DNA of 64,000 nucleotides from JBKBUF01 sp046290815. Its GTDB lineage: Bacteria; Bacteroidota; Bacteroidia; Cytophagales; Cytophagaceae. A model generated the notes under the pieces. It was not told the DNA's origin. It saw nothing but the letters and a program-made list of their open reading frames with translations, and searched no databases. Below are positions 29,061-36,625 of this stretch, one piece after another (within the stretch, counting starts at the first letter, position 1; every line of letters starts with the position of its first letter). A program made the position numbers and the translations under genes. The stretch lies in contig JBKBUF010000019.1 in NCBI GenBank assembly GCA_046290815.1, positions 34,862-98,861 of the forward strand. The letters are read 5' to 3'.

Positions 29061-29140
29061 TAGGTGTTAAAGTGTTTAGGTGTTAAAGTTTTAACGTTAT
29101 TACCTTAACACGTAAACACTTTAAAACATAAACACTTTAT
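29061..29140. repeat. Imperfect heptad-type hairpin between convergent genes
   Basis: The left arm (aggtgttaaagtgtttagg, from 29062) is complementary to the right arm (accttaacacgtaaacactt, from 29102) with mismatches. It lies exactly between the convergent small basic protein and DUF3820 genes and probably terminates both. Confidence 0.6.
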
Positions 29141-29358
29141 CTCTTCTTAAGAGGCTTCAATAAGTCCTCCAGACCATTGATTTTTATCTCATAAATTGTT
29201 GCAAGTAACATTCCCAGTTTTCCTTGTGGGAATCCTTCTCTTTTAAACCATTCAAGGTAGGAAACCGGTAAATTACATAAAAGGGTCCCTTTATATTTTC
29301 CAAAAGGCATTTTCATTGTTACCAGTTCGATCAGAATTTGAGGATCAGGGAGGGACAT
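29137..29358 (-). CDS. DUF3820 family protein
   Basis: The 73-residue protein shows the family core KMPFGKYKGTLLCNLPVSYL followed by EWFKREGFPQGKLGMLL. DUF3820 proteins were described as putative quorum-sensing-regulated virulence factors in Pseudomonas, but their molecular role is unclear; the GKYKG motif also occurs in exonuclease-linked proteins. The length is normal for the family. The gene is alone, with a heptad hairpin at its 3' end. Confidence 0.82.
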   Translation of the reverse strand: MSLPDPQILIELVTMKMPFGKYKGTLLCNLPVSYLEWFKREGFPQGKLGMLLATIYEIKINGLEDLLKPLKKR

Positions 29359-29779
29359 GCGATTTTAATTATTTCGAAAAATACTTCTTCTTTTCAAGAC
29401 CTCCTTAAATAATTTAAAATTAAACTTTCAAAAACTTTTGAAAGTTTGAAAACATTTATTATGTTTGAGACGTAATAAAAGAAAGTTCTCTTTTGAAAAT
29501 GCTGAGCTGATATCAGTTTCGTTTGAAGCGATCTTACCTGCCTGTCGGCAGACAGGTTTTTAGCTTTTGGCTTTAGCAGTATGGGTATGCGCGGCTAAAA
29601 ATTCAATCGCGAAGATGGAAACGAGGCCTTCCGGCCTGAGGAAAAATTTTAATTAAAAGTAGTATTCAAATTTCGGGAACAGAGTTTGGGTTAAGAAGTT
29701 CTTCTGATCAAAATTTGGAAAATTTTGATCAGCTGCAAAGCTGGAAATTTTAACCTGATCTTAAGAAAAAATTAGGATC
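29359..29779 (+). other. 421-nt leader/spacer with palindromes before gbsR-like gene
   Basis: The region carries a promoter-operator at 29426-29467, so a leader of about 300 nt would precede the regulator gene. Within it are a dispersed-type palindrome (acctgcctgtcggcagacag at about 29537-29558), the short palindrome ggccttccggcc (about 29625-29636) and an excellent 12-bp inverted repeat (ctgatcaaaatt ... aattttgatcag, 29704-29732) about 48 nt before the regulator start. No open frame of note occurs. Confidence 0.5.
29426..29467 (+). promoter_or_regulatory. Promoter with overlapping TTTCAA-N6-TTGAAA palindrome (site 1)
   Basis: The palindrome TTTCAA (29426-29431), N6, TTGAAA (29438-29443) overlaps a TTTTG -33 box (29436-29440). 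An exact TAnnTTTG box, TATGTTTG, follows after 19 nt at 29460-29467. A protein bound to the palindrome would block the promoter. The same palindrome recurs at 30306, so it is the likely site of the GbsR/MarR regulator encoded between them. Confidence 0.6.
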
Positions 29780-30286
29780 ATGAAACTTCAGGAAGCAAAA
29801 TCACAATTCATTCAGGCATGGGGAATCCTTGGTTCTCAGTGGGGAATCAACAGGACGATGGCACAAATCCATGCGCTATTGATGGTTTCACCTGATGCTT
29901 TAAGTACCGAAGAAATAATGGAAGAGCTAAATATCTCCAGAGGAAATGTAAATATGAACGTTAGGGAGTTGATGGATTGGGGCCTCGTGGAGAAAATGCA
30001 TAAATCGGGAGAGCGAAAAGAGTTTTTCTGGGCTGAGAAAGATATCTGGAAAATTACCAGACAAGTAGCAAAGGAAAGAAAGAAGCGTGAACTCGAACCG
30101 GTACTAAAGGTTCTTGAGCAGGTCAGCCAGGTAGAAGGTGATAAAAAAGATAAAGAAGTGAAGGCATTTACAGATGCAATTACAGGAATAAAAAGAATGG
30201 CAGGCAATGCTGATAAGGCCATTGATACCATGCTAAAAGCGGATGAAAACTGGTTTTTCAGCGGTATTATGAAACTCCTAAAGTAA
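29780..30286 (+). CDS. GbsR/MarR-family transcriptional regulator
   Basis: The 168-residue protein matches the GbsR branch of MarR-type winged-helix regulators. The winged helix spans residues ~15-95, with the recognition region EEIMEELNISRGNVNMNVREL and a wing at KMHKSGERKEFFWAE; a helical dimerisation part follows. In Bacillus GbsR controls choline-derived osmoprotectant genes, but most family members are uncharacterised. Palindromes TTTCAA-N6-TTGAAA precede both this gene and the next one, which suggests autoregulation and control of the downstream operon. Confidence 0.83.
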   Translation: MKLQEAKSQFIQAWGILGSQWGINRTMAQIHALLMVSPDALSTEEIMEELNISRGNVNMNVRELMDWGLVEKMHKSGERKEFFWAEKDIWKITRQVAKERKKRELEPVLKVLEQVSQVEGDKKDKEVKAFTDAITGIKRMAGNADKAIDTMLKADENWFFSGIMKLLK

Positions 30287-30305
30287 ATTTTTTTTACCGA
30301 AAAGT

Positions 30306-30346
30306 TTCAATAAAAATTGAAAGTTCTGAAAATAATATATGTTTAA
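30306..30346 (+). promoter_or_regulatory. Promoter with overlapping TTTCAA-N6-TTGAAA palindrome (site 2)
   Basis: TTTCAA (30306-30311), N6, TTGAAA (30318-30323) is followed 18 nt after its TTG by TATGTTTA (30339-30346), one base off the TAnnTTTG consensus. As in site 1, the right half-site is the -33 box. It lies 20 nt past the regulator stop and before the small membrane protein, and so probably drives the operon 30365-32888. Confidence 0.6.
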
Positions 30347-30364
30347 CCTGTAAATCTTACCACT

Positions 30365-30733
30365 ATGAATTTTTACATACTTACCTATCTCATTTATTTG
30401 ATCATTAGTATTCTACTTACTGTAGTTGTGGCACATGTCCTGTTTAAGAACGGAAGAATTTTCCTGGTTGATATTTTCCATGGAAACGAAGCACTGGCAG
30501 ATTCTGTCAACAGATTATTATGGGTAGGATTCTATCTGGTAAATATCGGTTATGCAGTCCTTGCCTTGAAGGAACAATACATCATTGAAAATTATACCCA
30601 GGTGATAGAAAGGCTGAGTAGCAAAATAGGAGAGATTATACTTATCCTTGGAGCTATGCATTTCATGAACCTGATTGTATTCTACAATCTCAGAAAGAAA
30701 AACGTAGGCCTGCAAAATAAAAACCTTTTATAA
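30365..30733 (+). CDS. Small integral membrane protein
   Basis: The 122-residue protein has three membrane helices (YILTYLIYLIISILLTVVVAHVL, LLWVGFYLVNIGYAVLAL and IILILGAMHFMNLIVFYNL); the first is cited here in part only by position, residues 3-26. No named family was recognised, although proteins of this layout are common in Bacteroidota. It is the first gene behind the second regulator palindrome and is 2 nt from the DCC gene, so it is probably part of the regulated operon. Confidence 0.65.
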   Translation: MNFYILTYLIYLIISILLTVVVAHVLFKNGRIFLVDIFHGNEALADSVNRLLWVGFYLVNIGYAVLALKEQYIIENYTQVIERLSSKIGEIILILGAMHFMNLIVFYNLRKKNVGLQNKNLL

Positions 30734-30735
30734 TT

Positions 30736-31563
30736 ATGGAAACTTTGGATTCAAAATTAATAGTTTATGATGGCAACTGTAAGGTCTGCTGTTCATTGGG
30801 CGATATGGTGGTGGCATTTACAAGCATTCCCTAATCCAAGGTTATAGCCTATGCTGAATTAACACCGGATCTATCTGTAAAGGTAGATTCGGAAAAATTC
30901 AGAAATGTGATGGCGCTGATTGATACCGGGAATAAAGAAACCATATATGGTGCTGAAGGTGTAGCCTACATTTTCTCCTCTCAATACAAATTTGTAAGGT
31001 GCATGTTAAAATGTAAGATTTTAAAATTTGTGTTCACATTTTTATATCATTTGATAGCATACAACAGATATATTATTGCAACACCTAAAAGCAGGTTTGT
31101 CTGCGACTGTTTTCCTGACAGGATTATTCAATACAGGTTGGGTTATATTATTTTGATTTTATCCGCAATTGTAGGGTTGAGTTCATTAACAACTTTTGTT
31201 CCTGGTGAAATAGATCGTACTATGATTTTTAAATCAATGATTTTGTTTTTCCCGGTTGCATTTGTTCAAATATTGTTTGTAATTCTTTTTCGGAAGGAGA
31301 AAGGATGGGACCATGCAGGGCACCTGTTTACTGTAAATTTTGTAAGTATTGCATTGTTTCTTCCTTTTTTATTCGCGGGTATATTGTTTCCCGGAAAAAT
31401 AGATTATTTGATTGTTATCGGTGTAACAACCTCTGTTGGAGTTATGATTTTTCTGTATTCCTCCAGACTTAGATTTCTTGACATGTCACCTTTATGGTTG
31501 ATACTTTGGATTATTAATTTCTCAATTACACAACTCCTTTATCTGTATCATGCCTACAATTGA
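30736..31563 (+). pseudogene. DCC-family (thiol-disulfide oxidoreductase-like) membrane protein with in-frame stop
   Basis: From ATG 30736 the frame encodes the DCC/DUF393 opening LIVYDGNCKVC, then hits a TAA at 30832-30834 (codon 33). Beyond it the same frame continues without shift through family-like sequence (SKVIAYAELTPDLSVKVDS) and five or so membrane helices to 31563. A re-initiated product from ATG 30907 would have 218 residues but lack the CxxC site. A single substitution of a sense codon such as AAA to TAA explains it; a sequencing error is possible. The gene sits between the small membrane protein and SRPBCC genes and overlaps the latter by 14 nt, which shows the frame was recently functional. 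Confidence 0.75.
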
Positions 31564-32011
31564 ATTAACAACCTGCATTTTTGCCCCTATAGAAAAATGC
31601 TTTGATGTCGCACGGAACATCGATCTGCATAAAGAAAGTATGGGTCATAGTGGCGAAGAAGCCATTGCCGGTGTAACATCAGGATTAATTGGCTTTGGAG
31701 AGGAAGTAACCTGGAGGGCAAAACATCTTGGTTTTACAATGACTTTAAGTTCCCGGATTACGGCTTATCAATTTCCGGTTCATTTCAGAGATGAGATGAT
31801 AAAGGGACCCTTCAAAATGATTTGTCATGACCATATATTTCGGGCAAAAGGTAATGCAACCATCATGGAAGACAAATTTTGTTATGAATCACCCTTAGGA
31901 GTTCTTGGAAATATATTCAATCGCTTATATTTGAATAATTATCTTAAAAGGTTGCTTTTACAAAGAAACAGGGCGATTAAAATTTATGCAGAAAAATTAC
32001 AAGACGGGTGA
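31550..32011 (+). CDS. SRPBCC (polyketide cyclase/ligand-binding) family protein
   Basis: The 153-residue protein has the SRPBCC opening ELTTCIFAPIEKCFDVARNI and the cell-division-inhibitor-like middle GFGEEVTWRAKHLGFTMTLSS, then DEMIKGPFKMICHDHIF. It ends in a long C-terminal helix (YLKRLLLQRNRAIKIYAEKL). Such proteins bind hydrophobic ligands. They are frequently neighbours of DCC-family proteins, as here, where the start overlaps the DCC frame by 14 nt. Confidence 0.8.
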   Translation: MPTIELTTCIFAPIEKCFDVARNIDLHKESMGHSGEEAIAGVTSGLIGFGEEVTWRAKHLGFTMTLSSRITAYQFPVHFRDEMIKGPFKMICHDHIFRAKGNATIMEDKFCYESPLGVLGNIFNRLYLNNYLKRLLLQRNRAIKIYAEKLQDG

Positions 32012-32021
32012 AAAGAGTTAT

Positions 32022-32888
32022 ATGCCCATTATGTTTTTTCTTTTAGCCACCTTTTTTTGGGGAATTAATTTTCATTGGGCAAAATATACCATCCAATCCT
32101 TTTCCCCATTTTTGGCATCTGCCATAAGATTCATTGTTGCAGGCATTCTGGTTATATTGCATATTTTGTTTTTTCAGAAATTAAATATTCACTTACTCCG
32201 GGAGCGCTTTTTTACTTTTATTTTTTTAGGTCTTACCGGCGGCTTTTTATTTAATATCTGCTTCTTCTACGGAATGAAATATACTTCCCCTTTAAACGCT
32301 GCATTTATTTTTGCATTCAGTCCATTGATTATTTCCTTACTATCATTTTTGTCACGACAGGCAAAATTCTCCTATGGTTTATTATCCGGTTTAGTTATTA
32401 GTCTTACCGGTGTTTTATTTATTTTATCAAAGGGGAACATTCAGGTTTTGCTTACAGTATCCTTTAATAAGGGTGATATATTATTGTTTTTAAGTTCTCT
32501 ATGTTTTTCTATATATTCTGTTGTCGGGAATTCAATAAAAAAAGAAGGTAGCTCACTTATTAATATTTTCGTCACAATGTGCATTTCAGCAATATTATTT
32601 ACAATCCTTGCATTGAATGAAATGACCGTGGAAGTATTTAAGTCTGCCACTGTCATATCATGGGTTTCCGTGCTGTCGATGGGAGTTTTTGCCTCTTATG
32701 TAGCATATATTTTATGGGTGGAAGGAATTAAGCGAAGTGGGCCGACAATTGCTTCTTTATTTTACAATATGGTTTCATTTTTTACACTCATTATAACTAT
32801 GGTTATAGGTGAACCGGTTATTTTACAGCAGTTAATAGGTGGAGGGCTGATTATTGCAGGAGTGATAATTAATAAAGTAATAAAGTAA
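32022..32888 (+). CDS. EamA/DMT-superfamily transporter
   Basis: The ATG at 32022 (MPIMFFLLATFFWGINFHWA) is preferred to one 12 codons upstream that would overlap the SRPBCC gene; it gives 288 residues. Ten hydrophobic helices form two EamA halves, with the hallmark FWGINFHWAKY near the N-terminus and GVFASYVAYILWVEGIKRSG in the second half. The family exports amino acids, metabolites or drugs. It is the last gene of the regulated operon; its substrate cannot be read from sequence. Confidence 0.82.
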   Translation: MPIMFFLLATFFWGINFHWAKYTIQSFSPFLASAIRFIVAGILVILHILFFQKLNIHLLRERFFTFIFLGLTGGFLFNICFFYGMKYTSPLNAAFIFAFSPLIISLLSFLSRQAKFSYGLLSGLVISLTGVLFILSKGNIQVLLTVSFNKGDILLFLSSLCFSIYSVVGNSIKKEGSSLINIFVTMCISAILFTILALNEMTVEVFKSATVISWVSVLSMGVFASYVAYILWVEGIKRSGPTIASLFYNMVSFFTLIITMVIGEPVILQQLIGGGLIIAGVIINKVIK

Positions 32889-32969
32889 TAGTTTTTTCGT
32901 TTTGATAATAATTTTATTCTTAGTCTTATTTTTTTGTTATCTTCATTGTAATTTTTAAAACTTACTATT

Positions 32970-33917
32970 ATGAAAAAGACCATTTTATCAATCTTCAGTT
33001 TTCTTGTTATCTTTTCTTTGTTTGTAATTTCTTGTAAAAAGAAAGACCAGGATCCTAAACCGGACAACACTGAATATACCAATACGGCCAACGATCAGGC
33101 AAATGTAAATGTTGAATCAGATGAAATCGCCAATATGGCTGATGATGCATTTACAAATTCAGAGTTGGCAGGAGCAAGGTTAAACGGAACAAGTACTATT
33201 GACATTTGCGGCGCCTCTGCAGATGTAAATACCTCAACAAAGAAAATTACTTTGACCTTTGACGGAGAGACCCCTTGTGTAAACAACACAAGAAAGAGAA
33301 GTGGTGTCATTGAAATACAGCTTACTAATGGAGATAACTGGAATCAGCAGGGAGCTGTCATTAACATTACATTTAATAATTATAAGGTAACACGTATTTC
33401 TGATGGAAAATCAGTTGTTTTCAATGGTTCTAAATCTATTACAAATGTAAATGGAGGACTTATAAGAAAATTAATACCTAATGTTGGTTCAGTAACCCAT
33501 AAAATTGAATCCAATAATGCCATGACTCTTACATTCGATGATGGCACACAAAGAGTGTGGTCTACTAACAGAACAAGGGTAATAACCAAAACAGGGACTG
33601 ATCAATATTCCGGTTCAGTGACCGGTAATGCTACCGTAGCTACAGATAATAATGTTGCCTTTTGGGGAACAAACAGAAAAGGAAATGCATTCAGGACGGT
33701 TTTGAATACCGAACTACTTTGGTCCACTTGTACCGGAGCACCCAGAATTATTTCAGGTCAGGCAACGCATAAGGGGCCTTTGTATGCTATTACTGTTACT
33801 TATGGAGTAAATCAGGATGGATCTGTTGCAACACCTCCATCGTGCTCCAGTTATGGATATAAATTAAACTGGGTAGGTTTGGATGGTAAGCCAAACCAGG
33901 CTGTTGTATCTTACTAA
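32970..33917 (+). CDS. Hypothetical lipoprotein
   Basis: The 315-residue product has a lipoprotein signal (LFVISC-KKKDQD). It has a short acidic/Asn-rich linker, a region with an SDEIANMADDAFTNSELAG helix, and a beta-rich body with regular strands (VIEIQLTNGDNWNQQGAVI, YSGSVTGNATVATDN). Related lipoproteins are common in Bacteroidota, but no function is known. It stands alone between the EamA transporter and tRNA-Gln. The beta-rich body suggests a binding role at the membrane surface. Confidence 0.72.
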   Translation: MKKTILSIFSFLVIFSLFVISCKKKDQDPKPDNTEYTNTANDQANVNVESDEIANMADDAFTNSELAGARLNGTSTIDICGASADVNTSTKKITLTFDGETPCVNNTRKRSGVIEIQLTNGDNWNQQGAVINITFNNYKVTRISDGKSVVFNGSKSITNVNGGLIRKLIPNVGSVTHKIESNNAMTLTFDDGTQRVWSTNRTRVITKTGTDQYSGSVTGNATVATDNNVAFWGTNRKGNAFRTVLNTELLWSTCTGAPRIISGQATHKGPLYAITVTYGVNQDGSVATPPSCSSYGYKLNWVGLDGKPNQAVVSY

Positions 33918-34020
33918 CAGGTGAAAATGTGTTGGTTAAGCACTTGAGGAAGTAAAGCGAGCAGGGAACTTGGGAGGAATTGCAGAGATTTAAAATTCCT
34001 TGGAAAAAAAGCCATAAACC

Positions 34021-34054
34021 TTTTTGAGTTTATCTTTTTTTATCTTTAACTTTG
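34021..34054 (+). promoter_or_regulatory. Promoter of tRNA-Gln
   Basis: TTTTTG at 34021-34026 is followed after 20 nt by TAACTTTG (34047-34054), an exact TAnnTTTG. Transcription should start near 34061, some 20 nt before the tRNA. Confidence 0.65.
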
Positions 34055-34081
34055 CAGTCCCAAATTATTGAAGAGGGTAAT

Positions 34082-34154
34082 TGTCCGATGGTGTAATTGG
34101 CAACACGTCTGATTTTGGTTCAGAAGAGTCCAGGTTCGAGACCTGGTCGGACAA
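34082..34154 (+). tRNA. tRNA-Gln (anticodon TTG)
   Basis: Seventy-three nucleotides fold as a cloverleaf. The acceptor tgtccga pairs with tcggaca, the anticodon arm is TCTGA-TTTTGGT-TCAGA with anticodon TTG, and the T arm is CCAGG-TTCGAGA-CCTGG. The discriminator base is A and CCA is not encoded. A promoter lies upstream and a hairpin downstream. Confidence 0.95.
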
Positions 34155-34167
34155 CAAAAAATGTTAG

Positions 34168-34207
34168 ACTAATCCCGATTCCGGAATAATCGGGATTAGT
34201 TGTTTTT
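34168..34207 (+). terminator. Intrinsic terminator after tRNA-Gln
   Basis: A 13-bp perfect inverted repeat (actaatcccgatt at 34168-34180 with aatcgggattagt at 34188-34200) is followed by tgttttt. It ends 22 nt before prs. Confidence 0.75.
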
Positions 34208-34228
34208 ACTGCAGGAATTTTCAAGCCC

Positions 34229-35158
34229 ATGTCATACATCAAACTTTTTTCCGGTACCAATTCCCGCTACATTGCGGAAAAAATTGCTGCTGCTTATGGT
34301 AAACCACTTGGTAATGTAACATTACAGAGATTCAGTGATGGAGAAATGTCTGCAAGTTTTGATGAATCTATCAGAGGCTATGATGTATTTCTGATTCAGT
34401 CAACATTTCCGAATGCAGACAATCTGATGGAATTATTACTGATGATTGATGCAGCAAGAAGAGCTTCGGCAGCTTATGTAACCGCAGTAGTTCCTTACTT
34501 CGGATATGCCAGACAGGACAGAAAGGACAAGCCAAGGGTAGCAATAGCTGCTAAGCTGGTGGCTAATTTGCTTTCCGCTGCAGGAGCTGATAGATTGATG
34601 ACTATGGATTTGCATGCCGGACAGATTCAGGGATTTTTTGATTTTCCTGTTGATCACCTGGACGGTGCAGCTATAATAGTACCATATATCAGGTCCTTAA
34701 ATCTTGATAATTTGATAGTTGCCTCTCCAGATGTTGGTGGTGTAGCCAGAGCACGTGGTTTTGCTAAAATTCTCCAGGCGGACCTTGTAGTTTGTGATAA
34801 ACATCGTAAAAGAGCGAACGAAATCGCCTCAATGCAGCTTATAGGTGATGTGGAAGGCGCGAATGTTGTCCTTATAGATGACCTGGTAGATACAGGAGGC
34901 ACATTGTGCAAAGCTGCTGAAATAATATTACAAAATGGTGCAAAAAGTGTAAGAGCGATGGTTACCCATCCGGTTCTTTCAGGAAAAGCATACGATAACA
35001 TTGAAAATTCAGTTCTTACAGAATTAGTATGTACTGATACAATTCCTTTGAAAAAAGAATCATCCAAAATAAAAGTATTGAGCGCTGCAGATTTGTTTGG
35101 AAAAGCCATCAGAAAGCTGCAGGACAATGATTCTATCAGTTCGTTATTTATTGTTTAA
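34229..35158 (+). CDS. prs: Ribose-phosphate pyrophosphokinase
   Basis: The enzyme makes PRPP from ribose 5-phosphate and ATP in the cytoplasm, feeding purine, pyrimidine, histidine and NAD synthesis. Visible hallmarks are YFGYARQDRK (ATP loop), TMDLHAGQIQGFFD, the SPDVGGVARARGFA segment and the PRPP-binding loop VVLIDDLVDTGGT. Length (309) is normal for class I enzymes. It lies between the tRNA-Gln terminator and rplY, 17 nt from the latter, a conserved pairing in Bacteroidota. Confidence 0.95.
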   Translation: MSYIKLFSGTNSRYIAEKIAAAYGKPLGNVTLQRFSDGEMSASFDESIRGYDVFLIQSTFPNADNLMELLLMIDAARRASAAYVTAVVPYFGYARQDRKDKPRVAIAAKLVANLLSAAGADRLMTMDLHAGQIQGFFDFPVDHLDGAAIIVPYIRSLNLDNLIVASPDVGGVARARGFAKILQADLVVCDKHRKRANEIASMQLIGDVEGANVVLIDDLVDTGGTLCKAAEIILQNGAKSVRAMVTHPVLSGKAYDNIENSVLTELVCTDTIPLKKESSKIKVLSAADLFGKAIRKLQDNDSISSLFIV

Positions 35159-35175
35159 TTATAAATCAAATCAAA

Positions 35176-35772
35176 ATGAAAACGTTAGAGATTATAGGGT
35201 TTAAAAGAGCAAATCTCGGTAAAAGAGTAGCTAAAGAGCTACGTCTAGACTCAAATGTACCATGTGTACTTTATGGTGGAAAAGATCAGATTCATTTCCA
35301 TGCACCAATGTTCCTTTTCAGAGACCTCGTTTATACACCTAATGCATACAAAGTAAAACTTACAGTGGAAGGTACTTCTCATGAATGTATCCTGCAGGAT
35401 ATCCAATTCCATCCTGTAAATGAAATGATCCTTCATGCTGACTTTTTATTACTACAGGCAGATAAGCCGGTAAAAATGGATGTACCTGTGAAAGTGACAG
35501 GAACTTCTCCTGGTGTTATGAAAGGTGGAAAGCTTAATATTAAATTGAAAAAAATAAAAATTAAAGCTCTACCAAAAAATCTTCCGGAGGCAATTGAAGT
35601 TGACATTTCAAATCTTGAGCTTGGAAAATCTATTAAAATCGCAGATCTTTCTTCTCAAAGCTATCAGATTCTGAACAGTAAAAATCTTCCTATTGCTACA
35701 GTGGAAATTCCAAGAGCACTTAAAGGCGGTGCTGGTGAAGAAGGTGCTGCTGAAGAAAAAGGCAAAAAATAA
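35176..35772 (+). CDS. rplY: 50S ribosomal protein L25/Ctc
   Basis: The 198-residue protein is the long (Ctc-type) form of L25 that binds 5S rRNA. The N-terminal domain is modified at its start (EIIGFKRANLGKRVAKELR), with the typical VPCVLYGGKDQIHFHAP and EMILHADFLLLQADKPV. The C-terminal TL5 domain follows, and the end is an acidic/basic tail (EEGAAEEKGKK). It is cotranscribed with prs and ends in a strong terminator. L25 and prs then pth is a common bacterial order. Confidence 0.93.
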   Translation: MKTLEIIGFKRANLGKRVAKELRLDSNVPCVLYGGKDQIHFHAPMFLFRDLVYTPNAYKVKLTVEGTSHECILQDIQFHPVNEMILHADFLLLQADKPVKMDVPVKVTGTSPGVMKGGKLNIKLKKIKIKALPKNLPEAIEVDISNLELGKSIKIADLSSQSYQILNSKNLPIATVEIPRALKGGAGEEGAAEEKGKK

Positions 35773-35810
35773 TACCACAGGTTTGAATAAAATAGATTCG
35801 TTTTTCAAAA

Positions 35811-35838
35811 GATCCTGCTTCTGCAGGATTTTTTTTTC
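35811..35838 (+). terminator. Intrinsic terminator of prs-rplY
   Basis: The hairpin gatcctgc-ttct-gcaggatt is followed by a run of eight T. It ends exactly where the heptad arrays begin. Confidence 0.85.
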
Positions 35839-35978
35839 TTAAAGCTTAAAGCTTAAAGCGAAAAGCTCAAAGCGAAAAGTGAAAAGCAAAAATTATCTAA
35901 CATCTAATATCCAATATCTGACATCCCACTTTAATCTTTCCCCTCAATCTTTTAACTTTAAACTTTAAACTTTCAACA
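35839..35978 (+). repeat. Three successive heptad arrays up to the pth start codon
   Basis: First come units of the ttaaagc/gaaaagc type (35839-35890), then atctaac/atctaat/atccaat/atctgac units (about 35893-35927), then aacttta/aactttc units (35945-35978). The last array ends in ctttcaaca immediately before ATG 35979. The three arrays differ in sequence but keep a 7-bp period. Confidence 0.8.
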
Positions 35979-36542
35979 ATGAAATTCCTCATCTGCTGCT
36001 TAGGAAATATCGGTCCGGAATATCAGTTAACCCGCCATAATATTGGATTTCTGGTGGCAGACAGGCTTGCTGAAAAGTTAAGCTGTAGTTTCACTAGTGA
36101 CAGACATACCTTCCATGCAGAAGGAAAATTTAAAGGAAAAACCATCCACATTATTAAGCCGACAACATATATGAACTTAAGTGGTAAGGCAGTTAGCTAC
36201 TGGATGAAAACACTTCATCTTAGTCCTGAACAGATTCTTGTTATTACAGATGATATAGCATTGCCATTTGGTAAATTGAGAATGAGATCCAAAGGATCTG
36301 CAGGTGGGCATAACGGACTTACCAATATCCAGGAAATGCTGGGAACAGATGCATATCCGAGATTGCGCTTCGGTGTAGGTAATGATTTCCCTAAAGGCAG
36401 GCAGGCAGATTATGTATTGAGCAATTTTCCAAAGGAAGAAATTGATCTTTTGCCTGAGCTGATGGATAAATGCATCGACGGAATATTTGCCTTCTGTACC
36501 ATAGGGATTGAAAAGGCGATGAATGGGGTGAATGCAAAATAA
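35979..36542 (+). CDS. pth: Peptidyl-tRNA hydrolase
   Basis: The enzyme recycles peptidyl-tRNA by cleaving the ester link. The 187-residue protein has the family motifs: CCLGNIGPEYQLTRHNIGF with the catalytic histidine, the substrate-binding segment IKPTTYMNLSGKAV, and DDIALPFGKLRMRSKGSAGGHNG (split over residues ~90-112). Length is normal. The start codon directly follows the aactttc heptad array, with no Shine-Dalgarno sequence. It is cytoplasmic and probably essential. Confidence 0.95.
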   Translation: MKFLICCLGNIGPEYQLTRHNIGFLVADRLAEKLSCSFTSDRHTFHAEGKFKGKTIHIIKPTTYMNLSGKAVSYWMKTLHLSPEQILVITDDIALPFGKLRMRSKGSAGGHNGLTNIQEMLGTDAYPRLRFGVGNDFPKGRQADYVLSNFPKEEIDLLPELMDKCIDGIFAFCTIGIEKAMNGVNAK

Positions 36543-36574
36543 GCATCTAAAGTAAGAAAGCATTAATTATTTTA

Positions 36575-36605
36575 TTTGTATTAATAAAAATAATAGTTAA
36601 CTTTA
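36575..36605 (+). promoter_or_regulatory. Promoter of the large T9SS protein
   Basis: TTTG at 36575-36578 is followed after 19 nt by TAACTTTA (36598-36605), one base off TAnnTTTG. The ATG lies 21 nt downstream. Confidence 0.5.
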
Positions 36606-36625
36606 GTGAATTCCATGAGTTTGTT

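Noticed and set aside
30832..30834. Programmed stop-codon recoding (selenocysteine or pyrrolysine) in the DCC gene
   Set aside because: The stop is TAA, not TGA or TAG, and no recoding structure was seen; mutation or sequence error is simpler.
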